DNA from: Phallus indusiatus
Lineage: Eukaryota; Basidiomycota; Agaricomycetes; Phallales; Phallaceae
NCBI GenBank assembly: GCA_027605045.1
Contig: JAQFWX010000022.1
Coordinates: 124,001-188,000, forward strand
Direction: 5' to 3'
DNA: 64,000 bases
Part shown: positions 11,951 to 23,601 of the stretch, piece by piece
How positions within the stretch are numbered: position 1 is the first letter of the stretch
How the letters are laid out: each line of letters begins with the position of its first letter
Program-made: the position numbers and the translations under genes
The notes under the pieces: model-generated
Database searches by the model: none
The model's input: only the letters and a program-made list of their open reading frames with translations
Told to the model about the DNA's origin: nothing

Positions 11951-13324
11951 AAGACTATTTTCAGCTCAAATATGCGGGAGAGAATGGTGGTGGATTGGAG
12001 GAAAACATAAATCAAGTGACTCCGTCTTATTAATAAAAAACTGATCCCGTAGCCTTTATAACAACCCGACTCAAGGGGTACCTATGGTGAAGAATAAAGT
12101 TTAGAGAAAATGTACAATTTTTTATTGATTAAGAATCAGAGAATCAATGAAATACAATTTGAAACACGCGCAAAGAGATTGTATCCACGCTAAAGCCTCA
12201 GTTCCGTTAAGGTTTTCAATCATGCTGGAAGAATCTCGCCTCGTGTGTAAGTATCTGTCTTCGAAAAGGGGATCATTGACGTGCCCATATGGCTTTTTGA
12301 GAAAAGGATAGAATGTGATGTCCCTGGTTTGTCCGGGCCTAATTGGATTGAGTACACTCATACACAACCGGAGTTCTGCGGTGATGTTCAAGCTCAGGAG
12401 TCTTTTTTGGGGAATCGATAATGTAAAGCAAGATAGATCAGTGTCCCACGACTGTCCCTAAGCGTCCCTGCGATGTCCGTACCCTGAGGGGGATCAGTTG
12501 CGTTGTGAGCGCCTCACCGGTCACCCTGATTCCCGTTTTTATTGAGACTGGTCACCACGGTGCACCGAGCCTGTCTGCCCTTTCCGCAGGGCTCCTAAGC
12601 AGCGACGGAGCGTCTGACGAGGCTGGAACAATAAATAGAGAGAAAGTTGGGAAATGAAATTTGAACAGGTATCACGGAATATAAAGAGGCGAAGGAGGAA
12701 AGTACGCGTCTGACGACGGCGAATGAGGGTGCTACGGTTAACCTCGACTAGTGGTCGTGTCTGATGAAGCTTTGAAGCGTATACACTTCCGTTACGGACT
12801 GTCCCGTGCTTGGGAGCTTGGGCCTTGGGGCCAACTCGGGGCTGACAATCTATAGCTTGCTCGGAGCTTTCCTTTTGTAGCCTACGCCAGGGTTCATCAT
12901 CATCTCCAAGGAATTCAGCTCGACCTACATACAATAACCCTTTCCTATATCGAACTTCGTGTTAATTTTCTCTTGAAAAACAAACGGAAGTCAAATGATC
13001 TCGAAAAATGACTGGAAATTAGTCCCTATTCTATCTGTTTCCTTCGGTCGAGTCATATTTCAAACTTGTATCCCAGTGCCCGATGTTCTCTTCATCTCTC
13101 AGTGAATTTGGCTCGACATATATACATCGGCGAACGGGGAACATCGAGCTTCGTATAGATTTCTCTGTAAAAAAAGGACATAGGTGCTGACATCCGAGTC
13201 AAGGCGACGTTCAGTAGGCGCTAATGGGATGTGACTTACGCGTTACACTCACCCTTTTTCTTGTCTTCCTCGAGTCAATGCCTATCTTCTGGTGCCAAAA
13301 GCCTAAATTTACGAACTATACTCG
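11951..13324. other. Intergenic; includes right copy of rad9 upstream repeat
   Basis: The segment from about 12994 to 13324 duplicates the upstream flank at 179-747 without its extra block. The rest (11951-12990) contains a 131-codon open frame on the minus strand with no domain or homologous copy. No gene is called. Confidence 0.5.
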
Positions 13325-15208
13325 ATGCCGTTCCAAGCCACACTCAACGCACAGTCCTTGAAAGGTATTGATTATACTTTCTTCTGTTCGTGTTTATTTA
13401 CACGAAATATTCATCCAGTCTTCACAAAATGCCTTGCTTGTCTGGCGCGTTATGGCGACGACATCGTTTTGCAAGCGGATCTTACCTCGGTCTCTTTGAG
13501 TAGCACAAACTCTTCCAAATCTGCGTTCGGTCAAATCAAGTTCAATACTGTTTTCTTTGAAAAATACTATGCTCGGCCAAGTCAGCCGCCGGGCTCAACA
13601 TTCAGTACGCAGCCCAGCCAGCAAGATCCAATTTTAGGCGAACTGGTGGTCAAAGTATGTATGTTACACTATCATCTTCGTCACCAACGCTAATACAGTC
13701 TCTCTCATTTAGTCACTTCTGTCGATTCTGAGGCACAAAACCATTGATAAGATAATTGAACGCTGTCGTTTGTCTATACCTGATCCGGGTCGTGAAACTG
13801 AAGATGGCGAATCTGATGAAGAAAACGATAGTTTGGAGCTCAAGCTAGTTGTCCGTCTGTACTGCAAGCACGGTATGTAATTGCTGTTTCTTTTTTTTTT
13901 TTGCTTCGTTGTAGTGAGCTACCCATACATTCTGGTTCCCAGGGGTTGTAAAGACGCATAAGCTCGCTTTATTGACGCCAACTTATGCTTTTGCCCCGCG
14001 CACCACATCCATGCCTTCAGAATCGCGTGTTGTTATTGGTCCTCGGGCTCTCAAAGATGTCCTGGAGCACTTTTCTCATATGAAAAACCTGAAACACGAT
14101 CCTCAGCTACTTTGGACATTTGGTCTCAATGACGTAAAAGTTAAGACTCATCAGTCTACAACTGATGGGAAAGGTGAGAGCATTGAGCTGGACTTCGTTT
14201 ATGATAGTTCGCTGTACATTGTTACTAGGTGGCAAGAGTCAGCATCTATCGACGGAGATCTCTATCAACGCAGATGAGTTTGACATGTACCAGGTTCACG
14301 ATCCTCCTTCTGGCATTGGTTTTCATTTGAAAGAGTTCAATGCAAGTCGTCTTCGTGCTTTTTGTCTGTCTTGTGCTGAGTAGCACCACATTGCAGGCTA
14401 CTATAGCTCTCGCCGAAGCACTCTCGACGGTACTTATCATACGGTTCACAGAGCCTACGGAACCTGTTTTCATAGAGTTTGAATCAGATGCTACAGACTA
14501 CGAATTTCTTTTCATCATCTCGACAACTAACAGCACCTATGACAATATCCCTGGCAGTCACAACAACCTCAAAAAGCGCCAGCGCATGGCCGAACAAACC
14601 GATGCGGGAGACGCTGAGGTGGAACATTCAGAAGATGGCAGCTCTTCACGGGCACACAAAAGACGGCCAGATCCAGTTGTCGGTCCTTCTCGTCCACTTT
14701 CTTCCGCTAACAACACTCGAGAAGGATCCTCTGTCCTAATATCGTCTAGTGTCTACAAAGAAGTGATTCCCAACTCGAATGAAAGCGATACACGACAAGG
14801 CTCTGTTGATCTACAGGCACAATCTATCTCCAGAAATGCATCACTATTCCCTCCGGGGGCTTCACAGGGATCTGATCGTGAGATATTTAATCATGGTGCT
14901 TCGAGGGTGGAACACCTTGCGTACGAAGACTTTGAGGCTATGATGGATGCTGAGGGTACTGAGGTTGGTATGAGCACGAAAGTTGGGATCATGGCTGTAG
15001 GTCAACGACATGGTCAAAATGTTGGTAGCACGGACCCGGAAGAGGACAGTCATATGGAAGAGGTTGCCGAAAGTTTTCCGGCAACGCAACCTTCAACAGC
15101 TCGCTATAAGGTGGGTAATCGATTGACTACCGATGCGGTTTTTAGTTTTCTCACCAACATCACCGATTCTTCTGTTTTTAGCCATTTCAACCTTTATTCG
15201 ACGATTGA
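13325..15208 (+). CDS. rad9: Rad9 checkpoint clamp subunit
   Basis: A subunit of the 9-1-1 (Rad9-Rad1-Hus1) PCNA-like clamp of the DNA-damage checkpoint, acting in the nucleus. My exon model is 13325-13364, 13419-13654, 13713-13872, 13943-14173, 14229-14341, 14397-15110 and 15182-15208. It closes in frame at 506 residues. Recognisable family features are the DDIVLQADLTSVSLSSTNSS strand region, the SAFGQIKFNTVFFEKY segment, SLLSILRHKTIDKIIERC, the LYCKHGVVKTHKL strand, GIGFHLKEFNATIALAEAL and VFIEFESD. A long acidic, serine-rich tail follows, ending in the 9-residue last exon PFQPLFDD, like the terminal peptide of other Rad9 proteins. Intron 14342-14396 uses GC-AG. Its upstream flank and first half are duplicated at 179-1682. 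Confidence 0.9.
14342..14396 (+). other. rad9: GC-AG intron in rad9
   Basis: The 5' splice site reads AAT|GCAAGT and the 3' site TTGCAG|GCT. Removing these 55 bases joins HLKEFN to ATIALAEAL, which matches the family, and keeps the frame. GC donors with an otherwise strong AAGT context are the known minor class of U2 introns. Confidence 0.75.
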
Positions 15209-16053
15209 TATTCGAAGGTTTCATGTTCTCATCCAATGGACGCCTGTTGAATGTATGTATATCGAAACGTATCTTAATAATTAGGTAAATGCTACATCTG
15301 AAATTCCATTAATCTCATCTGCGAAGAACGGCTGATGTGAAGGCAATGTTCCAAAATATTTCAAACGAAGTTATTATGTTCATCTTGCTAGTTCCGCCTA
15401 CTAAGGCTTGTTCGGTTGCCATTGACATCGAAGGAATTACGAAAGGGAGAGGCATTCAAAGTCATGTAAAGTCAGTCCATCACCTATAATTCAAAATAAC
15501 ATTTCGTGCCTTATGGATACCTTTTCTTGAGGGAACATTCCTTAATTTAGCACAGCATGCTGATTCAAGTCTGCGTCGCTTCTTTCATGTCCTTCATATT
15601 ATTCACATTGCAAAGTCGCTGTTTTGCCAAAACTTTGGCATTTCTGAAGCCGAACGTATGACATCTATTTTATTTTGTGAAGTCACGGCCGGAACAATGA
15701 TGGCCCGACGCCAGATTTATTTAGCCTGCCTCGACATATGTGAAGCCAAGTATATACAGAAGAGAGCATTTTTATCTCTTCCGATTTCAATACAAAGGTG
15801 ATTTATCTTCAAATTATCAGAATTCCCTTTCAACTCATTGTGTACCTCCTTAAACAAAGTGCGCCAATTTAATCTCCTGGATCTGTCAACTTGACATCTA
15901 ACTTACACGTGATTACAGACCATAGGAACCCGCGTCTCGCAATCTTTCAGAAAAATATATAAAAGACGAACAACCTCACGGCGGAAAGTCAGACCCAAAG
16001 CTAAATCTCCCCAGTAGATTACTGAGCCTCTCTGAAATTAAATACTTCCAGCG
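15209..16053. other. Intergenic at the centre of the inverted duplication
   Basis: No gene, repeat or RNA was recognised. The symmetry axis of the two arms (about 15.7-15.9 kb) falls here. Confidence 0.5.
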
Positions 16054-16920
16054 ATGACCGTCTTCCAAGCATATTACAGCAGCGTCAGTCACATTCAACT
16101 TCATCTCGCTCGGAAACAATGCCCTCTAATATTTCCTACAGATTGAAGATGATGGCACCTGGCGTTTTGTGCTCACCTTCCTGACTCTAGCGTCGCCGAT
16201 GAATGGTGGCGTGCCACCTCAAACACGGCTCGATTGCTTCGTTGTTTACGCGTAACAACCCTCAATCATACCCGCACTCCCCGAGTTTGCTCAATGTGTA
16301 CAACTTCTTTGTTGACGCTAGAACTCAGAGTTTTGCGTCAAATTTCAAAGGGCGATTCTTCATGACTTTAATTGATGACAAGGGCGGACGAGGTCTTCTT
16401 CCTATTGTGCCAAGTTTGAATGTAGCAGACGCTATCAGTGGAAACTGATACTTAGTACGGGTGTTCATTATCTGAGTTTTGGGATTCTTTCTAATACTTT
16501 GAATCTAGGTTCTTCATTCGCTCCACTGCTGACCCCACCTTTTACTGGTACTACAACCAATCTGATCAATACAACAATATCACCATCTCCCACACAGGGC
16601 GCACCCCCTTCCGTATCACTCCTGTGCAAACTTCCACAGCCGGAAAGGTCCTCATTCACACCGATCAAATCACTATTGAGATTGAGCGTACGAATTTGTT
16701 TGTCAATCTCAACAACTCCGGCGATTTAGTCGCTGGGAGCAATGCTCACCGGTTCTTGTTTGGGGATTTGAAAAAAAATATTGGATACAATCAAGCGGAT
16801 AAAGCACTAAAGGATGTGGAGAATGGAAGCTCTGGATGGATCTGGGAGTTAGTGGAACAAATATGTCAAGATGTGGTAAATGACAATGAGCCTGAGCAAA
16901 GTAAAAGTAGATTTTTTTGA
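16054..16920 (+). pseudogene. Pseudogene copy of the hypothetical gene at 48049
   Basis: Aligned by eye with the intact gene at 48049-48861, this copy keeps the start (MTVFQAY), both intron positions and the C-terminal half (GKVLIHTDQITIEIERTN, then AHRFLFGDLKKN and WIWELVE). Two lesions disable it. One base is missing in the stretch before the conserved ATGGTGG near 16200, shifting the frame. The second intron donor is AT instead of GT (GGAAACTG|ATACTT), so reading through meets TGA at once. No function is known for the family. Confidence 0.75.
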
Positions 16921-17118
16921 ACAGTTTGTATTCCTTCAATTTTCTAATGAGCAATTCGCAATACTCTCAAGTTAATCTGTTTGAGATAGTGCAGTTGTCA
17001 AGATTCGTAGAGCCCATACAGCGCAAGTTGGCACAGCATGTATATATTTACCTCTGAACCCGACGTGCGGCAGACACGGCATCATCCGTACTCAATTTAA
17101 AAAAAACCAATAACATAC

Positions 17119-17150
17119 CTTTATTCCTTGAACAAGGGGAATTGTCCTGG
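17119..17150 (-). pseudogene. HSP20 exon remnant
   Basis: About 32 bases match the end of the second exon and splice donor of the small heat-shock gene at 49102-49672 (reading TIPLVQGIK then GTATG). The order and strand relative to the preceding pseudogene are the same as at 48-49.7 kb, so this is the tail of one duplicated segment rather than a chance match. Confidence 0.55.
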
Positions 17151-17910
17151 ACATTCACGGTTTTAAACAACAAAATAAAATGACGGCTACATTTTAATTG
17201 AATTACACCGAGGGGGATAAGCCGAAACGATGATGAAAACGATGAAGAAAACAATTTTTTAGAGGGTATTTATTCAGATAATTATGGAGATAATGCTTAA
17301 AAGTGAGCCTTTCAGGAACAGCCGAGTAGATTATATAAGGATATCATGTGACTTATTTGCGTCATCATTGACGCGTGACGCGTGACGAGTAACTTTTATG
17401 TAACTAGCGCCGGATGGAGCGGCCATTTCCCTGCACCGTTGTATACAGTATGACACCCAGATAAACTTAAACTCAGGTTACAAAGTTGAACATGGTACAT
17501 AATGATATTAGGTGTTTCGAAACCTTACAGTGTTGTCTTGTATTGAATTATCTCCATGTACCATATTTGAGGAATTTTAAACTCAGTTTCATCTCCAGAT
17601 TTTAGCTTCCGGATGGTACTGCAGAACCATGCTTGGTGCAGGGAATACTCTTTGGTGCGCGTGGAACGCACCACAATGTTGTCTAATTGTTTGAGTTGAG
17701 CAGGACTTAGCTTTAGCTTTCAAACTCCAACTTATAGAACTTATAGTAATAATAGTAGTATTTTATATGACTCATTTGCAACCATACATTCGTATATGTA
17801 ACCCATGAGAAACATCAACTTGTCATGTTGGATTTATTTAAAACGACGAGCTTTCGTGGGAGTAAAAAATGCAAGCTTTGGTCCCCACCGCCCTGTTGGC
17901 CCAGTATTAA
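17151..17910. other. Intergenic, nothing recognised
   Basis: AT-rich sequence with no gene, RNA or clear repeat found. Confidence 0.45.
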
Positions 17911-17988
17911 TTAATAAATAAGTCAAGGCGCTAACTTCACATTATAAACCGATAAAATGTGAAGTTAGCGCCTTGACTTATTTATTAA
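17911..17988. repeat. Perfect 33-bp inverted repeat (hairpin)
   Basis: The left arm 17911-17943 and right arm 17956-17988 are exact reverse complements with a 12-base loop. The core reads GTCAAGGCGCTAACTTCAC. No flanking target duplication was found. It lies about 100 bp before a helicase remnant. Confidence 0.9.
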
Positions 17989-18082
17989 CTAGAGGCGCCC
18001 AGGGTCGCAGAGCCCTTGCATGTAGCACTGGATAAGCGTTTTAACACCAACTTCTCAAACCTACAGGGCAGGTACATCGTCT

Positions 18083-18497
18083 ATATTACCCGCCAACGTT
18101 TATACTGTTCCGCCCAGATCCAAACCCGTCTGCGCAATTCAAGACTCTGCCACAAAGAGTTGTACCCGTGCAGCCTCAGAAGTTAGGACGGGATTTCAAA
18201 ATAGGTGGGGGAAAAATTAGGATCCACCGGCTACAATATGTTATAACGCCAGCATACGCGTTTACAGATCACAAAGCGCAAGGGCAAACAGTCGCTCCCG
18301 TCATCGTTGATCTGGGAAAACCTCCGAGCGGAAGACTGACTCCTTTCAACGCCTATGTTGCACTTTCGAGATCGAGGAGTCGGGACGAAGTGCGACTTCT
18401 AAGAGAATTTGAGAAGAAGCTCGTCACGGGGGAGATGAACGTTGATCTCATGGAATTCGACGAGTGGCTTCGTATAACAGAAACAAGTGGGATTTAA
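18083..18497 (+). pseudogene. PIF1-type helicase C-terminal remnant
   Basis: The frame from about 18083 (YPPTFILFRPDPNP) runs to TAA at 18497 and matches only the C-terminal end of PIF1-like helicases of the kind carried by Helitrons. It shows YAFTDHKAQGQTV (helicase motif V region) and FNAYVALSRSRSRDEV (motif VI region). The ATP-binding Walker motifs and all upstream domains are missing, so it cannot work as a helicase. It may be the tail of a decayed Helitron or a gene fragment. Confidence 0.7.
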
Positions 18498-19533
18498 GCA
18501 TTGGCAAAGAGGGTTTGGAGATGTGATGTACGGTTGAAATAAACAAAAAAGGTAGACGATGCTGTAAGAATCCCCGGCGTCTTAGGCTGGTAACCTTGAA
18601 GTGAAAATGTTAAAATTATCGGATACTTGTAAGAAAATTAGATACCTGAGAGTCTCGCTATACACTTAAAGCAATGCATTGTGTGCTTCCCTTGAACGTG
18701 GCATGGAGGATTCGAATTGCAGTGGTCGCTGGAGGACACTCCGCCAACCGGCATTAGCATCGACCAAGGAAGGACGCTTCCTCCGTGTCAACTTGATGCC
18801 TTTATTTTTAGCGATATATTCGAGACCAAATGCCAGAGGCTGCGAGAACAGTCGAGAGTAACGATGCACGAAAGTGGTGGGTGTATACGGGTGATCAAAT
18901 CAAGGCAGACGACCACGGATGCTCAGACGTCACGCGTCACTCGCGCACCAGGAAGATTGGATTGACAGAGACGAAGCATGATGTGCTGCATTGAAGAGTA
19001 GGATGGTACAATGTAAGATGCTTCGATGCAGCGTTAGGGACAGGTGGAGACAACCTGGACTGTGGCAAACGACATCTAATGCGATTTTCTAACAGTAACG
19101 CCGTGAACTGAGAAAGCCGAGCTTCCGACTGTCACGTGGCTAGACAAATATGTACAAAGAAGTGCCACATGGAAGCAAATTTTGTGTGCAGCCAGAACCC
19201 TTGCTACATGCAAGGGAATTAATATAAGGCTTTTTGCGACATTAATAGGGAGCTACGATACGATCTCACCGGCACCGGTGAAATGCACACGGTCTTGTCA
19301 TTATGGGCCTGAACCGCACGTGGTATGCTTGAACCCGGAAAAAATCTTATAACAACGAAGCCAAATTCGATTAGCATGATCAGAAACTTTAAAAGAACTG
19401 AGTCTTTTGCGTGGGTACAGTTTTCCTGTGCGTAATATAATTTCCATGATTCTCTCATTTCAAAAATCTAAATTTTCTCACTCTCATTCTTGGGCATAAC
19501 CGTTCTCGAGACAGACTGTCGGAAAGGCCGCCG
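18498..19533. other. Intergenic, nothing recognised
   Basis: Several open frames of 60-80 codons overlap on both strands here without domains. None is called. Confidence 0.45.
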
Positions 19534-19639
19534 ATCAATGATCTGGGTTTCATCTCTGGAGCACGTCCCGCCATTTGAAGTGCTCTAGAAACTTCCAGAT
19601 GGGGAAACGTGCTCCTGAAATAAAGCCCAGATCACTGAT
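19534..19639. repeat. 106-bp palindromic element (MITE-like)
   Basis: The ends ATCAATGATCTGGGTTT and, read in reverse, ATCAGTGATCTGGGCTTT form an imperfect inverted repeat that extends inwards to GGAGCACGT on both sides. A related single end is at 4149-4185. Target duplications are not evident. Confidence 0.5.
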
Positions 19640-19703
19640 TAGTATACAGCTCTCTTGGCCACTTTTCGGTTTCCTTTCGCATATTTAAGCTGAGAACAGT
19701 CTT

Positions 19704-20986
19704 ATGGAGGCTCATTCAAGCCAGCGGCGTGCATAATATGCGGAGAGAGTGCGTTCATTTATATTTACTGAGTATTCTTGGTCTCCACTTATATTGAAAT
19801 TTCTATTAGGGGGTCAACAATTTTGGACTATTTTCCTTCTAGCGTCGCTCCTTTCGTAGAACTTACGAGGGTGCATTATTTTTTTGGTCCTAATCCAATT
19901 ACTTGGTCTTGCAGTACGTCGCTTGCCAAAAAAATAAACACATTTCTTACACAAGTCAAGTATGGGGTTTAATGTTAGCTGGCATTGAGAAAAAGATACC
20001 GGTTATTCCTTTGTTGAAGGCATCAATGGCTTATTTTTTCTTCGGTGGATACGTTTTGAATAGCGCCGGCTCTATATGGAACGACATAGTTGATAAAGAC
20101 CTAGACTCGCAAGTCGGTATGCATATCTTTGTTTTTGTACATCGGAACGGAGATATTTACTTATAGCTCGAAGAACGAACAAAAAATCGTCCCCTTCCTA
20201 GCGGTCGCGTTAGTGTCTCGGGAGCGTTATGGTTTCTTCTTCCTCAAGTACTTTCTATGGTGGCTGCTTTGTTTTTCTACGCAAATTCCTTCGCGTAAGT
20301 CAAAAATTGTCTATATGAAAAGAGCTAACTCATACAATAAATTAGTTTCAAACTCGGATCGTTCGGACTATTCTTTTGGGTGCCTTTGTATCCGTTTATG
20401 AAACGCATTACCTATTGGCCCCAGGTGTGGTTAGGTAAGGGTTTTTTTCCCTTATTTTTGTACAAGTAATCGGAATCGGCATTGAAGGAATCACTTTGAA
20501 CTGGGGCCTTCTGGTAGCATATGCATCACTTACTGAAGACATCAATTATTACACCGCAGGAGTTCTCTTCGTTGGTGCCTGTTCGTAAGTAAACACGTTA
20601 CTTTTTATTCAGTCATTCTAAACTAGGTTATCTTTAGTTGGTGTATATATTATGATACGATATATGCGATGATGGATCTGAAGGATGACATTCGCGTTGG
20701 TATCAAATCCACCGCTGTCTTGTTCGGTTCTTCTGCCCATCCGATATTGACAGGGTTCGCCCTTGGATTCGTAGCCAGCCTCTACGTCTGTGGTCTAAAT
20801 CTTGATGCTTCGGTGCCCTACTATATCTCTGCTGTTGGCGCCCCGCTTCTGTACTTTTCTTGGCAACTTTTTACTGTCGATTTCGAGAGCAATGCGAGTT
20901 GCTTAAAGATGTTCAAAGGCAATTCGTCACAGCTTGGTTATTTGGTCTATTTTGGCTTAGTTTCACAGTACCTATTGAGAGTGTAA
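19704..20986 (+). CDS. UbiA-family aromatic prenyltransferase, COQ2-like (right arm)
   Basis: Mirror homologue of the gene at 10641-11950. It keeps both catalytic aspartate motifs: SIWNDIVDKDLDSQV joined after an intron to ERTKNRPLPSGRVS, and YDTIYAMMDLKDDIRVG followed by IKSTAVLFG. The C-terminus is YLVYFGLVSQYLLRV, stop at 20984-20986. One reading of the N-terminus is an ATG at 19704 with an intron of about 44 bases, giving MEAHSSQR then LFLVSTYIEISIRG; the first exon remains tentative. The remaining introns all read as plausible GT-AG. It is convergent with the right-arm methyltransferase. Two intact paralogues could have different acceptor or chain-length preferences, which is inference. 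Confidence 0.85.
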
Positions 20987-21696
20987 CTCAAGAAGAATGT
21001 GAAATTCATGTGGGTCGAGAACCTGACCGTTATTTCGGATGTTCCCACAAATATCATTTCCTAAGCGAGTAGCTTAGGTTTGTACAATCGATTCAAATAT
21101 ACATCAATAACATATGATTATCGGAATGAGGATGTCACCAGGGATCATAGGGTGAAACAATTATCCTATATGAAACTCCAAGTTTAAGGTTAATATTTAA
21201 GGTTTGGATTTAATAGATACACGGAAGTCCAGTTTTGTAATGCCACGAAATTGTTCCTGTAGCGAACGAACACATGCTCTACCGGTGCTAGAGAGTAACA
21301 CACCAGGGAATCTCTTACACAAGGCCCTCACAACCTGCCGTTCCGATGAAGCTGTGAAGCGTTCTAGCTGGATATATTGCTTTTGTGTGATCCTAGATCT
21401 TCTCCAAGTCATGTCAACCCTCAAATTTCAATAGTCTCCCACTCTCTCTATCATCTGCTGTCGTTATATCATCTTGATCTTGCTTTTAAGTCTCATTTTT
21501 ACTATCGCAAACGTGTTTCATATGCATCATTGTATATTAGCAAAAGACTGAGTTATTATCATCTTAATTGGTTGTAAAGGGAATGAATCGCTCCCACAGT
21601 TTCCAATCAGTTTCCAATCACAAAATATTTCTTATTACTGATTTCATCAACACGAAGATTAGTAGTAAACTCAGTATTCGCTACCGTATTCAACCT
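20987..21696. other. Intergenic between convergent genes (right arm)
   Basis: The 3' flanks of the right-arm UbiA and methyltransferase genes, with no gene recognised. Confidence 0.5.
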
Positions 21697-23546
21697 TTAG
21701 ATGGGAGTAGCAAGGATTTGACTATGAATAGAACCAGGAATCAAGAAAACATCATCAACTTTCCATCCTGCGCTTCCAAGGAGCTCTTCAAATGCACCCA
21801 TTGTTCTTTCCTCGCCAAACAAACCAACAAACATCTAAATTATCAAACTCGATCATCTTGCTTACTGTATGAAAATGTCTTACACACCTGCATATCTCCT
21901 GTATAAGCGATTGCTTTGGCCTTGCCTGTGTTGGCCAGTAATGGCTCCGGAGGTTCGATATGGAGTTTTGCGCTAAATTTAGACTGCGCAGTGAATCCAC
22001 GAGACGCGTATGGGACCACTTGTTCTACAAGAAGCAATTTGGTTTGTGGACCGGCCGCAGCACGGAGGTTTTTAAGAATTATGACAGCCCTGTGTTTAGG
22101 ATAGTCATGCATGATCATACGGCATAGAAATACAGCAACATCCGCTTTGGGTTGCTGAGTAAAGAAGTCGTGAACTGGCAGAGATGTAGAAATTAATTAA
22201 TCCATCATCAGAGAGGAATGCCATGACTTTAAGTGTTATACCTTGCAACGTCACAGACCCATCGTTCAGAGCGGAAGGTGAGTTTGTTTTCCAAAACTAT
22301 TTTATATGAGTGAAGACTCGTTTTATTTTCATGAGCTCTTACAGTTTTAGCCTCCTCTATGACTGGTGCGCGATCCTGTACGATGTAACGGAGATTGGGA
22401 TGCTGGTTGGCGATCTTCAATACAAGGTGACCCAATCCACCTCCGACGTCGATAACTAGATCCTTAGACTTCAGGTTTCCCCATGGGAACCCAGACAAGA
22501 TCGCATTTGGTGGGTCGACTTTAGCGGCACCTTCCATTGCAGCTGTGAACCTCTTGAGTCTGAATTCATTCCCAGGTTCCTCGAACCAGTCGAAAGCAGA
22601 TTTGTCAGTTTTAAAGGCAAGCTTGAAATCGGTCAGTTTGATCATTTTATGGAACAGACACCTAACATACGGCAAGCGGTGTATGTTGAGGGGATTCAGA
22701 GGACCCCATGACGGGATCGCACAAAACTTCGGGCACATAGGCCGAAGCTTTCATAATCTCATCCGCACTATCAGAGAGAAAGATGGTCTATTTTCTCGTG
22801 AGTGAATCAAACAAAGGCTCTCACCTATGCTCGAGCAAAGCGGCAACCCCGGGTGTATTCGTATGCTTGTTGATAGGACTAATAAATTGGATAAATAACG
22901 AGATAAGGATGTATTCAATAAAACTGACTCTTCCTTAATTTCCTCTACAGATTTCAAAGTATCCATCATTGAAGATAATCTGTTATTGGAAAACACGTCG
23001 GGTGCCACTTCTCTGAACAGGTGATGTGTAACCAAAAGTCTGAGGATTCGGGCTGCACCAAGGAATCATTAATCAACTCATAAAACTAAGGGGTTTATTA
23101 GATACACTCACACAGTCTTGAAGGATCGGCTCCGGTCTTTGCAGCAATCTCGTTGACATGTACCCCCTCACTTTTGCCTCTCAGAATCTCCGTCACATTA
23201 GCTCCAATGGCAGCCCGGATTGCAGCGCTTATGTGGAACTGATAATAATGTCATGAACGGAGTGTCACTGAGCAAACAAAAGTATACATACTCCTCCGAC
23301 GGCATCATATAAGGTTAGCGCAGGGATATGAACAGTCGCACTGAGCTGGGCGCAAGCAGCAACAAGAAGAGTGGCAGGTTGCCTGACTTCGGGTGTCATT
23401 ATTGCAGCCTCTTCAGCAGAAAACGGGTTGAATGGCTCATCAAGGCTGGGATGTTTGAGGTTGTTCTTTGCCAGGGCAGTCTCAATCTCATCGACGGACT
23501 GGGATATTATGTTAGCCAATTGACGCAATGGTGAAATCTCGGACAT
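21697..23546 (-). CDS. SAM-dependent O-methyltransferase, plant COMT-like (right arm)
   Basis: Mirror homologue of the gene at 8182-10032, starting MSEISPLRQLANIISQSVD at 23546. It shows the same domain order: a dimerisation/winged-helix region (PEVRQPATLLVAACAQLSA), SAM motif I VDVGGGLGHLVLKIA, LRYIVQDRAPVIEEAK, the IMHDYPKHRAV region where the catalytic His is expected, LLLVEQVVP, and the last exon ending VFLIPGSIHSQILATPI with stop at 21697-21699. No frameshift was seen when introns are removed. The TATA-like stretch before the start is conserved with the left arm. It is divergent from the right-arm DUF6533 gene. Confidence 0.9.
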
Positions 23547-23594
23547 TTGGAAGAGAGAATCTTTGGAGTGTTCAATATGAATCAAACAAGTGGG

Positions 23595-23601
23595 TTATAT
23601 A
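23595..23601 (-). promoter_or_regulatory. TATA-like box of O-methyltransferase (right arm)
   Basis: TATATAA on the minus strand about 55 bp before the ATG, inside a stretch conserved with the left-arm promoter (8111-8134). Confidence 0.6.

Noticed and set aside
12539..12934. 131-codon minus-strand frame
   Set aside because: No domain, no homologous copy in the window and no sensible splice partners.
17911..17994. Helitron 3' end (hairpin followed by CTAG)
   Set aside because: The stem is much longer than typical Helitron hairpins and no matching 5' TC end or A|T insertion site was found; left as an unexplained hairpin.
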